From: Mucilaginibacter sp. L294
Lineage (GTDB): Bacteria > Bacteroidota > Bacteroidia > Sphingobacteriales > Sphingobacteriaceae
NCBI RefSeq assembly: GCF_001636615.1
Contig: NZ_LGEK01000047.1
Coordinates: 1-38,064 of the forward strand
Length of the DNA: 38,064 bases
Direction: 5' to 3'
How positions within the stretch are numbered: position 1 is the first letter of the stretch; the number at the start of each line of letters is the position of its first letter. The position numbers and the translations under genes are program-made. Below the pieces are notes generated by a model. That model ran no database searches and was not told where the DNA came from. It saw nothing but the letters and a program-made list of their open reading frames with translations. This document shows positions 26,090-34,397 of this stretch, in pieces.

Positions 26090-26713
26090 ATGAAAGTTAA
26101 ACCCGCATACCGGCTACTTATAGCTGTTATTAGTTTTATCACTATGGAGAATAGCGCAATTGCACAACAAAAAACAGATGGCAGCGTGAGCCAAAAAACT
26201 GCAGAGAACTGGCTAAAAAGCAGCAAATGGAAAGACGGTTTAAAACTGGAGGTATCCCCCTCAGTAAACACGGCCGAATTTTACAAACAATATTATGCTA
26301 ACAAAGCGGTTTGGGACAAAGTATTCCTGTTTTTAAAACAAACCAACCTGGATACCCTAAGCCCCGGCAAACACCCCATTGACGGCGATAATGCCTACGC
26401 CAGTGTAACCGAAGGGCCATCAAAAGAGCTAGACAAAGCGGGCTGGGAATCGCACCGTAAATACATCGACCTGCAATATGTAATAAAAGGCAAGGAACGC
26501 ATTGATGCCATTAATATAGATAAAGCAACCGTTACCAAGCCTTACGATGAAGCTAAAGATGGCGCGGCTTACACAGCCGAAGGCACTTCTTACACCGCCG
26601 AACCGGGCACCTTCTTTTTATTCTTCCCGCAGGATGTACACCGCCCCAATATTAAAGTTGCGGGTTACGATGTGGTAAAAAAACTGGTGATCAAAATTAA
26701 AGTGGCTAACTAA
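26090..26713 (+). CDS. YhcH/YjgK/YiaL family protein (DUF386), exported
   Basis: A 207-residue protein with a signal peptide (MKVKPAYRLLIAVISFITMENSAIAQQ), unlike the cytosolic YhcH proteins of about 150 residues. The cupin-like core contains SVTEGPSKELDKAGWESHRKYIDLQYVIKGKERI (Glu 120, His 122) and EPGTFFLFFPQDVHRPNI, the DUF386 pattern. E. coli relative NanQ/YhcH acts as a sugar-acid anomerase; here a periplasmic isomerase or ring-form change on uronates is plausible. First gene of the plus-strand operon, read away from the twin operators. The start at 26090 is chosen for the signal peptide. Confidence 0.88.
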   Translation: MKVKPAYRLLIAVISFITMENSAIAQQKTDGSVSQKTAENWLKSSKWKDGLKLEVSPSVNTAEFYKQYYANKAVWDKVFLFLKQTNLDTLSPGKHPIDGDNAYASVTEGPSKELDKAGWESHRKYIDLQYVIKGKERIDAINIDKATVTKPYDEAKDGAAYTAEGTSYTAEPGTFFLFFPQDVHRPNIKVAGYDVVKKLVIKIKVAN

Positions 26714-26736
26714 GCCCCGCCCTTAAAAACGTACCT

Positions 26737-27963
26737 ATGAATACTAAACACATATTGCCGGCTTTATTGCTGAACGCGGTTACGCTAAGTGCCTGCGCGC
26801 AAAACATCGCTCCAAAAACTTTCAAATTTGCCGAGCGCCAAACCAAATTATTACTTACCGAAACAGAGAAAACCAAAAAAGAGGTTAATAAACCCAACCT
26901 GTTATCGCCGCGTACTTTGGGTACAAAAGGCGAACTGCTAATTGTATCGCCAAAGGACTGGTGCAGCGGCTTTTTTGCCGGCAACCTGTGGTTTTTATAC
27001 GAATACACCGGCGACAAATTCTGGAAGGAACAATCTGAGCCTTATACCGCCGTAATGGAACTGGAAAAAACAAACGGGGGCACGCACGATTTAGGTTTTA
27101 TGGTTTATAACAGTGTGGGCAACGCTTACCGCCTAACGCACGAGCAAAAATATAAGGATGATATTATCCAGGCGGCTAAAACGCTGGTAACACGCTTTAA
27201 CCCTACTATTGGTTGTATCAAATCGTGGGACCATCAAAAGCAATGGAAATTCCCGGTTATTATTGATAACATGATGAACCTGGAGCTATTGTTTGAGGCA
27301 ACCAAACTAACCGGCGACTCCAGCTTTTACAGGGTAGCGGTAACGCATGCCAATACTACGCTTAAAAACCATTTCAGGGCCGATAATAGTTCATATCACG
27401 TAATAAACTACGACCCGGAAACCGGGCAAGTTTTGGATAAAAAAACCGCCCAGGGTTTTGCGGATAGTTCGGCCTGGGCACGCGGCCAGGCATGGGGCCT
27501 TTACGGTTATACCGTGTGCTACCGCGAAACACATAATAGGGTGTACCTTGACCAGGCCGAGAAAATAGCCAAATACATTTTTAGCAACCCGCAAATGCCT
27601 GCCGACCTGGTGCCCTACTGGGATTTTGACGCCGCTAAACTGGGCAACCAGCCCCGCGATGCATCCGCCGCCGCTATTGCTGCATCGGCATTGTATGAAC
27701 TGAGCATTTACAGCAAAAATGCAAAAACCTATAAAACCACTGCCGATAAAATATTGAACAGCCTGGCCAATCACTACCAGCCACAACCCGATAGCGCACG
27801 CGGCTTTTTATTGCTGCATAGTACCGGCCACAAACCTGCTAACAGCGAAATTGATGTGCCTATTATTTATGCTGATTATTATTACCTGGAAGCCCTGCTG
27901 CGCCAAAAACGCCTGGCCGATAAAAAGCCGGTTATCAACGCGGCCGGTATCTTGAAAAATTAG
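26737..27963 (+). CDS. GH88 unsaturated glucuronyl hydrolase
   Basis: A 408-residue alpha/alpha-barrel enzyme that hydrates and removes the 4,5-unsaturated uronic acid left at the non-reducing end by lyases. The two essential aspartates line up with the Bacillus enzyme: GGTHDLGFM (Asp 118) and VIIDNMMNLELL (Asp 177). SSAWARGQAWGLYGYT is the third family signature. The N-terminus MNTKHILPALLLNAVTLSACAQ has a lipobox (LSAC, Cys 20), so it is probably lipid-anchored, acting in the periplasm or at the membrane. It follows the yhcH homologue by 23 bases; kdgF starts 4 bases after it. Confidence 0.95.
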   Translation: MNTKHILPALLLNAVTLSACAQNIAPKTFKFAERQTKLLLTETEKTKKEVNKPNLLSPRTLGTKGELLIVSPKDWCSGFFAGNLWFLYEYTGDKFWKEQSEPYTAVMELEKTNGGTHDLGFMVYNSVGNAYRLTHEQKYKDDIIQAAKTLVTRFNPTIGCIKSWDHQKQWKFPVIIDNMMNLELLFEATKLTGDSSFYRVAVTHANTTLKNHFRADNSSYHVINYDPETGQVLDKKTAQGFADSSAWARGQAWGLYGYTVCYRETHNRVYLDQAEKIAKYIFSNPQMPADLVPYWDFDAAKLGNQPRDASAAAIAASALYELSIYSKNAKTYKTTADKILNSLANHYQPQPDSARGFLLLHSTGHKPANSEIDVPIIYADYYYLEALLRQKRLADKKPVINAAGILKN

Positions 27964-27967
27964 TGCG

Positions 27968-28330
27968 ATGATACAAAGCAATTTATTTCAGCATGAGGAT
28001 AGCACCGAGTGGCAAACCGTTGGCGAGGGGGTGCAAAGGCAGGTTTTTGGTTATGATGATAAGCTAATGATGGTGAAGGTGAAATTTGCCAAAGGCGCTT
28101 GCGGCACCCTGCACAGCCACGCGCATTCGCAAGTGAGCTATGTAGAAAGCGGCGTTTTTGAAATGACACTGGGCGAAACGGTTAAGATCATCCGTAAGGG
28201 CGATGGCTACTATGTGCCCCCCTTTACTATACATGGCTGCGTGTGTTTGGAAGACGGCATGCTGGTGGATGGTTTTAGCCCCGCCCGGTGGGATTTTTTA
28301 CCTGCCGACAGCGAACAATATACTTTGTAA
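27968..28330 (+). CDS. kdgF: KdgF-like cupin, unsaturated uronate ring opening
   Basis: A 120-residue single-domain cupin. TLHSHAHSQVSYVESGVFEM is cupin motif 1 (His 49, His 51, then Gln 55) and PPFTIHGCVCLEDG motif 2 (His 89), a metal site like that of characterised KdgF proteins, which catalyse conversion of 4,5-unsaturated uronate to the linear ketone that KduI uses. No signal peptide: cytosolic. It sits 4 bases after GH88 and 24 before uxuA, tightly coupling release and ring opening of the same product. Other cupin functions are possible but less likely here. Confidence 0.88.
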   Translation: MIQSNLFQHEDSTEWQTVGEGVQRQVFGYDDKLMMVKVKFAKGACGTLHSHAHSQVSYVESGVFEMTLGETVKIIRKGDGYYVPPFTIHGCVCLEDGMLVDGFSPARWDFLPADSEQYTL

Positions 28331-28354
28331 CTTAGTCGATAAAATTATTATTAC

Positions 28355-29542
28355 ATGAGTTTAGAACAAACATGGCGCTGGTACGGCCCTAATGATCCTG
28401 TTAGTTTAGCCGATGCCAGGCAGGCAGGCGCAACGGGTATTGTTACCGCCCTGCACCATATCCCCAACGGCCAGGTTTGGCCGGTAGAGGAGATCTTGAA
28501 AAGAAAAAAGATCATTGAAGATGCCGGCCTTAAATGGTCGGTAATAGAGAGTGTGCCGGTGCACGAGGATATCAAAAAACGCAGCGGTAATTATGAGCAA
28601 TACATTGCCAATTACCGCCAAAGCCTGCTCAATATTGGCCAGTGTGGTATTGGTATTGTGTGTTATAACTTTATGCCTATCCTCGACTGGACCCGCACCG
28701 ACCTGGACTACCCCCTGCCGGATGGCTCTACCGCGTTGAGGTTTGATACCGCCGCCTTCGCCGCTTTTGATTTGTATATCCTAAACCGCCCCGGCGCCGA
28801 AAAGGACTATACACAACAGGTTAAAACCAAGGCAAAAGCTTATTACGATACTTTAACAGAGGCTGATCAGCAGCATCTTGTAAAAAATATCATTGCAGGT
28901 TTACCGGGCGCCGAAGAAGGTTATACGACAGCACAATTCCTGCAGATGCTGGCCTCCTACGGTGATACCAATGCGCAAACGTTAAAAGCCAACCTGGCTT
29001 ACTTTCTGCAACAGGTAATACCCGCCGCAGAACAAGCCGGGGTACTGATGTGCATCCACCCGGACGACCCACCCTACCCTATTTTGGGCCTGCCACGTGT
29101 GGTAAGTAATGAACAGGATATTAATGATATCTATAACGCGATAGATAGCCCGAACAACGGCCTTACCTTTTGCACAGGCTCTTTCGGGGTGATTGCAAGT
29201 AACGACCTGCCCGGCATGGTGCAGCGCCTGGGCGACCGCATCCATTTTATCCACCTGCGCAGTACCAAACGCGACGAGGATGGCAATTTTCATGAAGCCG
29301 ACCACCTTGCCGGCGACGTAGATATGTATGCAGTAATGAAGGTATTACTGGAAGAACAACAAAAAAGGGCTGCTACCGGGCGTAAGGATACAAGCATGCC
29401 CTTCCGGCCAGATCATGGGCATAAAATGCTGGATGACCTGCATAAAAAAACCAACCCGGGCTACTCGGCTATCGGCCGCCTGCGTGGGCTTGCCGAACTG
29501 CGCGGACTGGAGCTGGGCATCAAAAGATCATTAGAGAAATAA
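28355..29542 (+). CDS. uxuA: D-mannonate dehydratase
   Basis: A 395-residue TIM-barrel metalloenzyme (PF03786). The N-terminus [35 protein letters not shown] is typical, and [34 protein letters not shown] and [18 protein letters not shown] carry metal and substrate residues of UxuA. It dehydrates D-mannonate to KDG, which KdgK phosphorylates. Together with the SDR-type UxuB in the facing operon this is the glucuronate branch; the isomerase UxaC is not in the window. Start ATG 28355, 24 bases after kdgF. Confidence 0.97.
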   Translation: MSLEQTWRWYGPNDPVSLADARQAGATGIVTALHHIPNGQVWPVEEILKRKKIIEDAGLKWSVIESVPVHEDIKKRSGNYEQYIANYRQSLLNIGQCGIGIVCYNFMPILDWTRTDLDYPLPDGSTALRFDTAAFAAFDLYILNRPGAEKDYTQQVKTKAKAYYDTLTEADQQHLVKNIIAGLPGAEEGYTTAQFLQMLASYGDTNAQTLKANLAYFLQQVIPAAEQAGVLMCIHPDDPPYPILGLPRVVSNEQDINDIYNAIDSPNNGLTFCTGSFGVIASNDLPGMVQRLGDRIHFIHLRSTKRDEDGNFHEADHLAGDVDMYAVMKVLLEEQQKRAATGRKDTSMPFRPDHGHKMLDDLHKKTNPGYSAIGRLRGLAELRGLELGIKRSLEK

Positions 29543-29549
29543 TATACTT

Positions 29550-30635
29550 ATGAGAAAATTCATTTGCTTTTTGGCCTTTACGGCTATAGCTGTTTATGCT
29601 AACGCGCAGATAGCAAGCCTTGATAAAAAGGAAGTAGCCCTGATGCGCAAAACTATCGCCAAGGACAAAAAATATCAAAAAGCATTTGAAGAGTATCAAA
29701 AAACTGCTGAGCAATCGCTGAGCGAAACACCTAACCCGATAGCAACTATCTTATCGCAAGGCATACTGGCCGGCGACCCGAGGAAGACTGCCAGCCTGAA
29801 AGCTTTAGAAGATGCCAACAAGATTTATGCGCTGGCATTCGCCTACAAAATATCGGGCAAAAAGGAGTACCTGAGCAAAGCGACAGATTTTCTCACCGCC
29901 TGGGCTAAAGCAAACAAAGCTACTGATGACCCCATCAACCAAACCAAACTGGAGGATGTGGTTACCGCTTATGATCTGCTAAGAGATGATATTAAACAGG
30001 CGGATAGAATTTTGACAGACGATTGGCTGCGCAACATTGCCGATGCGCTGGTTGATAGTAAATATGCCAAGGGCAACCGCGGTACCGCCATCAACAACTG
30101 GAACTCGCACCGTATCAAAATGATCGCGCTGATCGCTTATACCCTGCATGACAGTAAGTACGATAATACCATCACTACCGAACTTGAGAAACAGCTTAAC
30201 ATCAACCTAAACCCTGACGGTACTACGCATGACCTGGTAGAGCGCGACGCCTTCCATTACCAAACTTATGATATTGAGCCACTGATATCGGCTTGCATAG
30301 CCATTTACCGGGCAACCGGCAAAAACTACTTCACCTGGAAAACCGCCAACGGGTCAACCATTAAAAACTGCGTGGATTATATGACACCCTTTATGACAGG
30401 CGAAAAAACACACCCCGAATTTGTAAAAAGCACCGTCCCGTTTGATAAAAAACGCGCCGAAAACGGCGAAAAGGGTTATGCACCGGGTACACTGTTCGAG
30501 CCGAAGAACGGGGTTTATACATTTTCATTAGCAGCCTATTTTGATAAGGGGTATAACAAGGTGATCCGCCAGGCCATACACAATCATAATTATTTGAACT
30601 GGCGTATGGCGCTAAATGATTTTACTGCGAGGTAG
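29550..30635 (+). CDS. Secreted alginate-lyase-superfamily protein (PF05426)
   Basis: A 361-residue exported protein (signal MRKFICFLAFTAIAVYANAQ) with an alpha/alpha toroid. INNWNSHRIKM (Asn 182, Asn 183, His 187, Arg 188) and LVERDAFHYQTYDIEPL (His 236, Tyr 237, Tyr 240) correspond to the catalytic Asn/His/Tyr set of PF05426 alginate lyases, although NNWNSH replaces the usual NNH. CAZy family is not certain (PL5/PL38 relatives). Seven bases after uxuA, it ends the operon. Its place among intracellular catabolic genes suggests a periplasmic oligomer-processing lyase. No terminator follows. Confidence 0.82.
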   Translation: MRKFICFLAFTAIAVYANAQIASLDKKEVALMRKTIAKDKKYQKAFEEYQKTAEQSLSETPNPIATILSQGILAGDPRKTASLKALEDANKIYALAFAYKISGKKEYLSKATDFLTAWAKANKATDDPINQTKLEDVVTAYDLLRDDIKQADRILTDDWLRNIADALVDSKYAKGNRGTAINNWNSHRIKMIALIAYTLHDSKYDNTITTELEKQLNINLNPDGTTHDLVERDAFHYQTYDIEPLISACIAIYRATGKNYFTWKTANGSTIKNCVDYMTPFMTGEKTHPEFVKSTVPFDKKRAENGEKGYAPGTLFEPKNGVYTFSLAAYFDKGYNKVIRQAIHNHNYLNWRMALNDFTAR

Positions 30636-30797
30636 TATCGGTTTTTTAATTTCTGAGAACATACAACTTACACACCATTTTTACATGGCATTCGGCTTTT
30701 GGTTAAAGAAGTTTGATGAACCCTAATGTTTTAAAATGTGAACTGTAATTTTGATTATTCTTCTAATGATTTAAAACGGCTTACCAGCACTGCTTTG

Positions 30798-30805
30798 TAT
30801 ATTTG
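30798..30805 (+). promoter_or_regulatory. Bacteroidota -7 promoter element
   Basis: TATATTTG is an exact TAnnTTTG; RNA would start near 30811, 15 bases before the ATG at 30826. No clear -33 element. Confidence 0.5.
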
Positions 30806-30825
30806 AATTACTAAGCCATATTATT

Positions 30826-31350
30826 ATGCACCATTTACATACCGTATATAGTACTTTAAATAACCCACCCAGCACATCGGCTTTGATTATAGGTTATATT
30901 TTCTTGGTGCTGTTTGTTATTTTTTGTATCACAATGTATTTGGGAATAGGAAAGACCTGGAAAGTGACACTTAGAGGTGGACAAAGGGTTAATTCTTTTT
31001 TGGTCGTAATACCACCGGTAGTAATTTTCTCTTTGTTTTATTTAAACACGGTTAAACTTAAGATCGACGTTTATGAGCATGATAAAACTCTATTAAATAG
31101 TAATAGTAAAGAGCTTAAGATTGTAGAAGGAACTGTTAAAGATTATAATACTGAAGCAAAAGATGGCCATGGCAATGAAGAGTTTACAGTAAAAGGTGTG
31201 TTATTTCACTATTCTCATTTTGAAGAGGGTCGGTCAGGGTATAATAAGACTTATTGGTATGGAGGCATAATACGTCAAAATCTATATGTCAAAATAACTT
31301 ATTATGATGATGGAGATAGAAACGCTATACTGAAGCTTGAAACAGAATGA
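30826..31350 (+). CDS. Hypothetical membrane protein, two transmembrane helices
   Basis: A 174-residue protein I do not recognise. Two hydrophobic stretches (SALIIGYIFLVLFVIFCITMYLGI, residues about 19-42, and FLVVIPPVVIFSLFYLNTV, about 58-76) suggest an N-terminal helical hairpin. The remaining soluble domain has a pattern KIVEGTVKDYN and FTVKGVLFHYSHFEEGRSGYNKTYWYGGIIRQNLYVKITYYDDGDRNAILKLE, a likely beta-rich fold. The codons are visibly richer in A and T than the adjoining polysaccharide genes, and it has its own -7 box, so it is probably an independent, possibly acquired, gene. A terminator hairpin lies 23 bases beyond its stop. Confidence 0.7.
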   Translation: MHHLHTVYSTLNNPPSTSALIIGYIFLVLFVIFCITMYLGIGKTWKVTLRGGQRVNSFLVVIPPVVIFSLFYLNTVKLKIDVYEHDKTLLNSNSKELKIVEGTVKDYNTEAKDGHGNEEFTVKGVLFHYSHFEEGRSGYNKTYWYGGIIRQNLYVKITYYDDGDRNAILKLETE

Positions 31351-31373
31351 TTTGTAGCCGTAACATAAAAGAA

Positions 31374-31405
31374 AACCGGCGAAGAAAGATTTTTCTTCGC
31401 CGGTT
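31374..31405 (-). terminator. Terminator for tRNA-Gln
   Basis: A perfect 14-bp stem AACCGGCGAAGAAA (31374-31387) / TTTCTTCGCCGGTT (31392-31405), loop GATT. On the minus strand it is followed by TTTTCTTTTA. It lies 20 bases past the tRNA-Gln 3' end and could also stop plus-strand reading from the hypothetical gene. Confidence 0.88.
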
Positions 31406-31424
31406 CCGGCTTTGCGTTAAAATG

Positions 31425-31495
31425 TTTTCCCGAATGGATTCGAACCACTACTAACAGAGTCAGAGTCTGGTGTGCTACCGTTACACTACGAGAAA
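31425..31495 (-). tRNA. tRNA-Gln (anticodon CTG)
   Basis: A cloverleaf reads on the minus strand: acceptor TTTCTCG/CGGGAAA, D stem GTG/CAC, anticodon loop CTCTGAC (anticodon CTG, glutamine), T arm AGTGG-TTCGAAT-CCATT, discriminator A. CCA is not encoded. The outer anticodon pair (27-43) is a C-T mismatch. A strong terminator follows. Confidence 0.93.
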
Positions 31496-31578
31496 ATACG
31501 GTATTGCTTAAGTTGCAAAAGTAAAAAATTGACAGATGTTTGCAACATAAAGGTGTAAAAAATGAAAATATCTCCACG

Positions 31579-31985
31579 CGTCATTGCGCGGAGCGTAGCG
31601 ACAAAGCAATCTCTTTAAGCCATTCGTTGATGCAAGGTGTACAATTGTCCCAAAGAGATTGCTACCCATGACGTAATTAAATTACGGTTTGTTTTGAAAT
31701 AGATGTTAAAGTGCTTATTATCAATAATATACAACAATTTATAAATATACAAAAAACACAAATACCTGGTTATAAGATAGATACGGGCGTTCACATGCGT
31801 TCACGGCAGTGAACGTGAACACTTTAGGGATTACGAGGTCGTTTTAAAGCGTTTTAAAGCGTTTCAGGACGTTTTAATTCGTACTTACCGGGGCAGTCGC
31901 CCGGCTCCATCCCACAAGTATTCGGAAGATTTAAAATTGTACAATTATCCTAAAGAGATTGCTTCGCAATCGCAATCACGCGCGG
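31579..31985. repeat. Repeat-rich gene-free stretch after tRNA-Gln
   Basis: No gene is seen between the tRNA-Gln 5' side and the DUF5916 gene. AGCAATCTCTTT (31605-31616) pairs with AAAGAGATTGCT (31652-31663). ACAATTGTCC plus AAAGAGATTGCT (31641-31663) recurs directly at 31941-31963 with two differences. The GTTCAC/GTGAAC hairpin lies at 31789-31820, and a 10-bp tandem repeat GTTTTAAAGC at 31841-31880. The CGTCATTGCG and CAATCTCTTT arms belong to a palindromic repeat common in Bacteroidota. Confidence 0.8.
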
Positions 31986-32058
31986 GGTAAATTGCATGAT
32001 GAACCTGGATTCTTCATTCATCTGCACATCCGCATATCTTCATATTTGCACATCTACC

Positions 32059-34230
32059 TTATATGTTCCACCAGTACGTCCATTTGATTGTTAGCTGCCT
32101 GTTCTTAACCGTAAACGGCGAAGGGATGGAGTTGTCGCCGTAAACGATAAAGAAGTCGGAGGCGGGCTTATAACGCCATTGCAGGCGACTGTTAATGTTC
32201 ATGTTGCGGGCCTGTTCGTTGTATTGCACATACGTGGTGAAATACAGCGTGTTGGTAAAGGTAACATCGGCACGCGGGCCTATCAGCCAAAATTTATTGC
32301 GGCCATAAGGCGCGGGCAGGTGCAGGTCGTTAAATGATGCGTTCAGTATCAGGTTCACATATGGCTGAAAACGGTAACCCACCTGCCCTATCAGCGTGGT
32401 TTTGGTGCCATCGTCATAATAGCCGCCTCGGGCAGCTTCAACCAGGTAAGTAAATATACTTTGCGGTTTGGAGGCATATTGCACATCAATAGTATTCCAG
32501 TGGTTTGTAAACCCAGTTGGCAACATGGGCTTATTGGTGTTTGTGGGGTCGAAAGGTTTTAACAGCTTTACGTAATCATCCAGTCCGGATACGGTTAAGG
32601 TAGCCCGGCTGCGGAAAGTAATGAGGTAACTCAGGATAGTTTCGTTATCGGTTGAGCGGAACCCCTCGTCAAAAAAGTAAATTCCCGAGGCTTGGATCCC
32701 ATGCGATAATATGGAACCGCTTTTCGGGAAAAAGTTATGCTGTATCAGCGGATTTAATTTGTTATAGCCGGTACGCGGAACATAACCCGCTTCGGCTTTG
32801 TAGTTTGCGCCCACGTACTGCTGCTGCATGCTGAATGTCCAGTATTTGCTGAGGTATTGCAGGTTGGCGGCTTCCACAAAATCATGCCCCTGTACACCCG
32901 GGCTGAACGACTTTAACGTCAGGAATTTCCCCGTTAACAGGTTATTGGATGATGCCAGGTTAAATTCGGCCCCAACGTTGCGGTTATAAGCCGCGGCATT
33001 GCTGCCCGGTGCGGGCGCGCTGCCGGTACCATCGCGGTTAACAAACATAAAACCTATGTTTGAGCGCGAGAACACCCGCCTTTGCAGGGTTACGATACCA
33101 AAGTTTTGCCCCGGCAAATTATCTGAAGACGATTGCCCGGTTTGTATATCCATCACCCCGATGCGCCAGTTCTTATCAATTTTACCGGTGAGCCTTGCAC
33201 CCGCGCGGATAGGTGCGTTAAGCCCCACCCTGCGCGAAAAGAACGGCCGGATATCGGCATAGCCAAAATTGGCAAACAGGTCGCCGTTCTCTAAAAAGAA
33301 TTGTCGTTTCTCGGGGAAGAAAAGTTCGTACCGATTCAGGTTGATCACCTGCTGGTCAACATCCACCTGTGAAAAATCGGGGTTAACGGTCATATCCAGG
33401 TTTAGGGATGAGGTGAGCCCTACCTTTACATCGCCCCCTATCTCCTTGCGGTAAACCGCGTCTTTTTTATTTTCAAAATCTTTGGTAATGCCCCCCAACG
33501 CGTAAGGGATAATTGAAATATTATGCGTGGCCACGGGCGGTGCCTCATCCCAGATGATGGTACCGGTGTAAGCCAGCGATGCCGTAGGGAACTGCCTTGG
33601 CACAGGCGCCCAGCTCGATTTTTCGGTGGTGACCAGATCGTTGCGGCTAAAATTAATGCCCCATTCTTTGATACCTTTTTTATAACGGATGCTTTTGAAT
33701 GGGATAGCCGCTTCAAAAACCCATTTATCTGAATAGTTTTTTACGGACGAGAACCACTTGTTGTCCCAGCTCAGATCTACCTTGCCGCCCTCGTACATGG
33801 TGCCATCCCATTGCGCACCGGCCGCGTTTGCGCCAAAGCTAAAGCCATCGGTACGGGCATCAAAGGGGTCCATAAAAAAGATAAAGTTATCGTTTTTCCC
33901 AAAGTTAAAATCGCGCTTAAGCGACTCCACCATATAACCTGGTGTTGGGGTATAACAAACCGCCGAAATATAAAAATTGTCGTTATCATAAGCCATCCGT
34001 ACCACCGTACGCACTTTGGCAAAGCTGGTATCCATGGGCAAAACCATAAAGAAGTTTGTTGCGGTATCGGCGCTGAGCCAATCGGCTTCGTCAAGCAAAC
34101 CATCAATTTTTATGGGCGATGCTGCCCTCCTGATGTGGTACTTATAATTGGCGTTCTTTTTTTGCGCGAACACAACACTGCCAAACATGCAGCAGCATAA
34201 CAGCAATAAGGTAAACTTTGGTTTTAACAA
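32059..34230 (-). CDS. DUF5916 outer-membrane protein with N-terminal CBM9-like domain, TTG start
   Basis: A 723-residue exported protein. After the signal peptide (LKPKFTLLLLCCCMFGSVVFAQ) comes a CBM9-like domain (IRRAASPIKIDGLLDEADWLSADTATNF to about residue 235, with VRMAYDNDNFYISAVCY), typical of sugar-binding or DUF5916 proteins. The C-terminal part has the DUF5916 pattern (FPEKRQFFLENGDLF, PFFSRRVGL, GARLTGK) and ends in many aromatic beta strands, consistent with an outer-membrane barrel. The start is a TTG at 34230, since no ATG fits the signal peptide and the first internal Met lies inside it. Function of DUF5916 is unknown. It stands alone, divergent from the methyltransferase. Confidence 0.88.
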   Translation of the reverse strand: MLKPKFTLLLLCCCMFGSVVFAQKKNANYKYHIRRAASPIKIDGLLDEADWLSADTATNFFMVLPMDTSFAKVRTVVRMAYDNDNFYISAVCYTPTPGYMVESLKRDFNFGKNDNFIFFMDPFDARTDGFSFGANAAGAQWDGTMYEGGKVDLSWDNKWFSSVKNYSDKWVFEAAIPFKSIRYKKGIKEWGINFSRNDLVTTEKSSWAPVPRQFPTASLAYTGTIIWDEAPPVATHNISIIPYALGGITKDFENKKDAVYRKEIGGDVKVGLTSSLNLDMTVNPDFSQVDVDQQVINLNRYELFFPEKRQFFLENGDLFANFGYADIRPFFSRRVGLNAPIRAGARLTGKIDKNWRIGVMDIQTGQSSSDNLPGQNFGIVTLQRRVFSRSNIGFMFVNRDGTGSAPAPGSNAAAYNRNVGAEFNLASSNNLLTGKFLTLKSFSPGVQGHDFVEAANLQYLSKYWTFSMQQQYVGANYKAEAGYVPRTGYNKLNPLIQHNFFPKSGSILSHGIQASGIYFFDEGFRSTDNETILSYLITFRSRATLTVSGLDDYVKLLKPFDPTNTNKPMLPTGFTNHWNTIDVQYASKPQSIFTYLVEAARGGYYDDGTKTTLIGQVGYRFQPYVNLILNASFNDLHLPAPYGRNKFWLIGPRADVTFTNTLYFTTYVQYNEQARNMNINSRLQWRYKPASDFFIVYGDNSIPSPFTVKNRQLTIKWTYWWNI

Positions 34231-34397
34231 TTTGGTATGGTACTTAGGTTGTGAGATAATACCACCGTTATTGTGTTAACGGTACACAATAATATAAATA
34301 TTAAATTAAAAACGCTAACCGATGGCACATGGAGCAACTCATTTTTAAAAGAGTATGTAATATTGTTACCTTGCATGTGGTAAGTCTATTCAAACAC

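Noticed and set aside
31302..31577. Minus-strand open frame over tRNA-Gln
   Set aside because: It runs straight through the tRNA and its terminator, so coding is unlikely.
31789..31880. CRISPR array
   Set aside because: The short GTTCAC and GTTTTAAAGC repeats have no spacers of regular length and there are no cas genes in the window.
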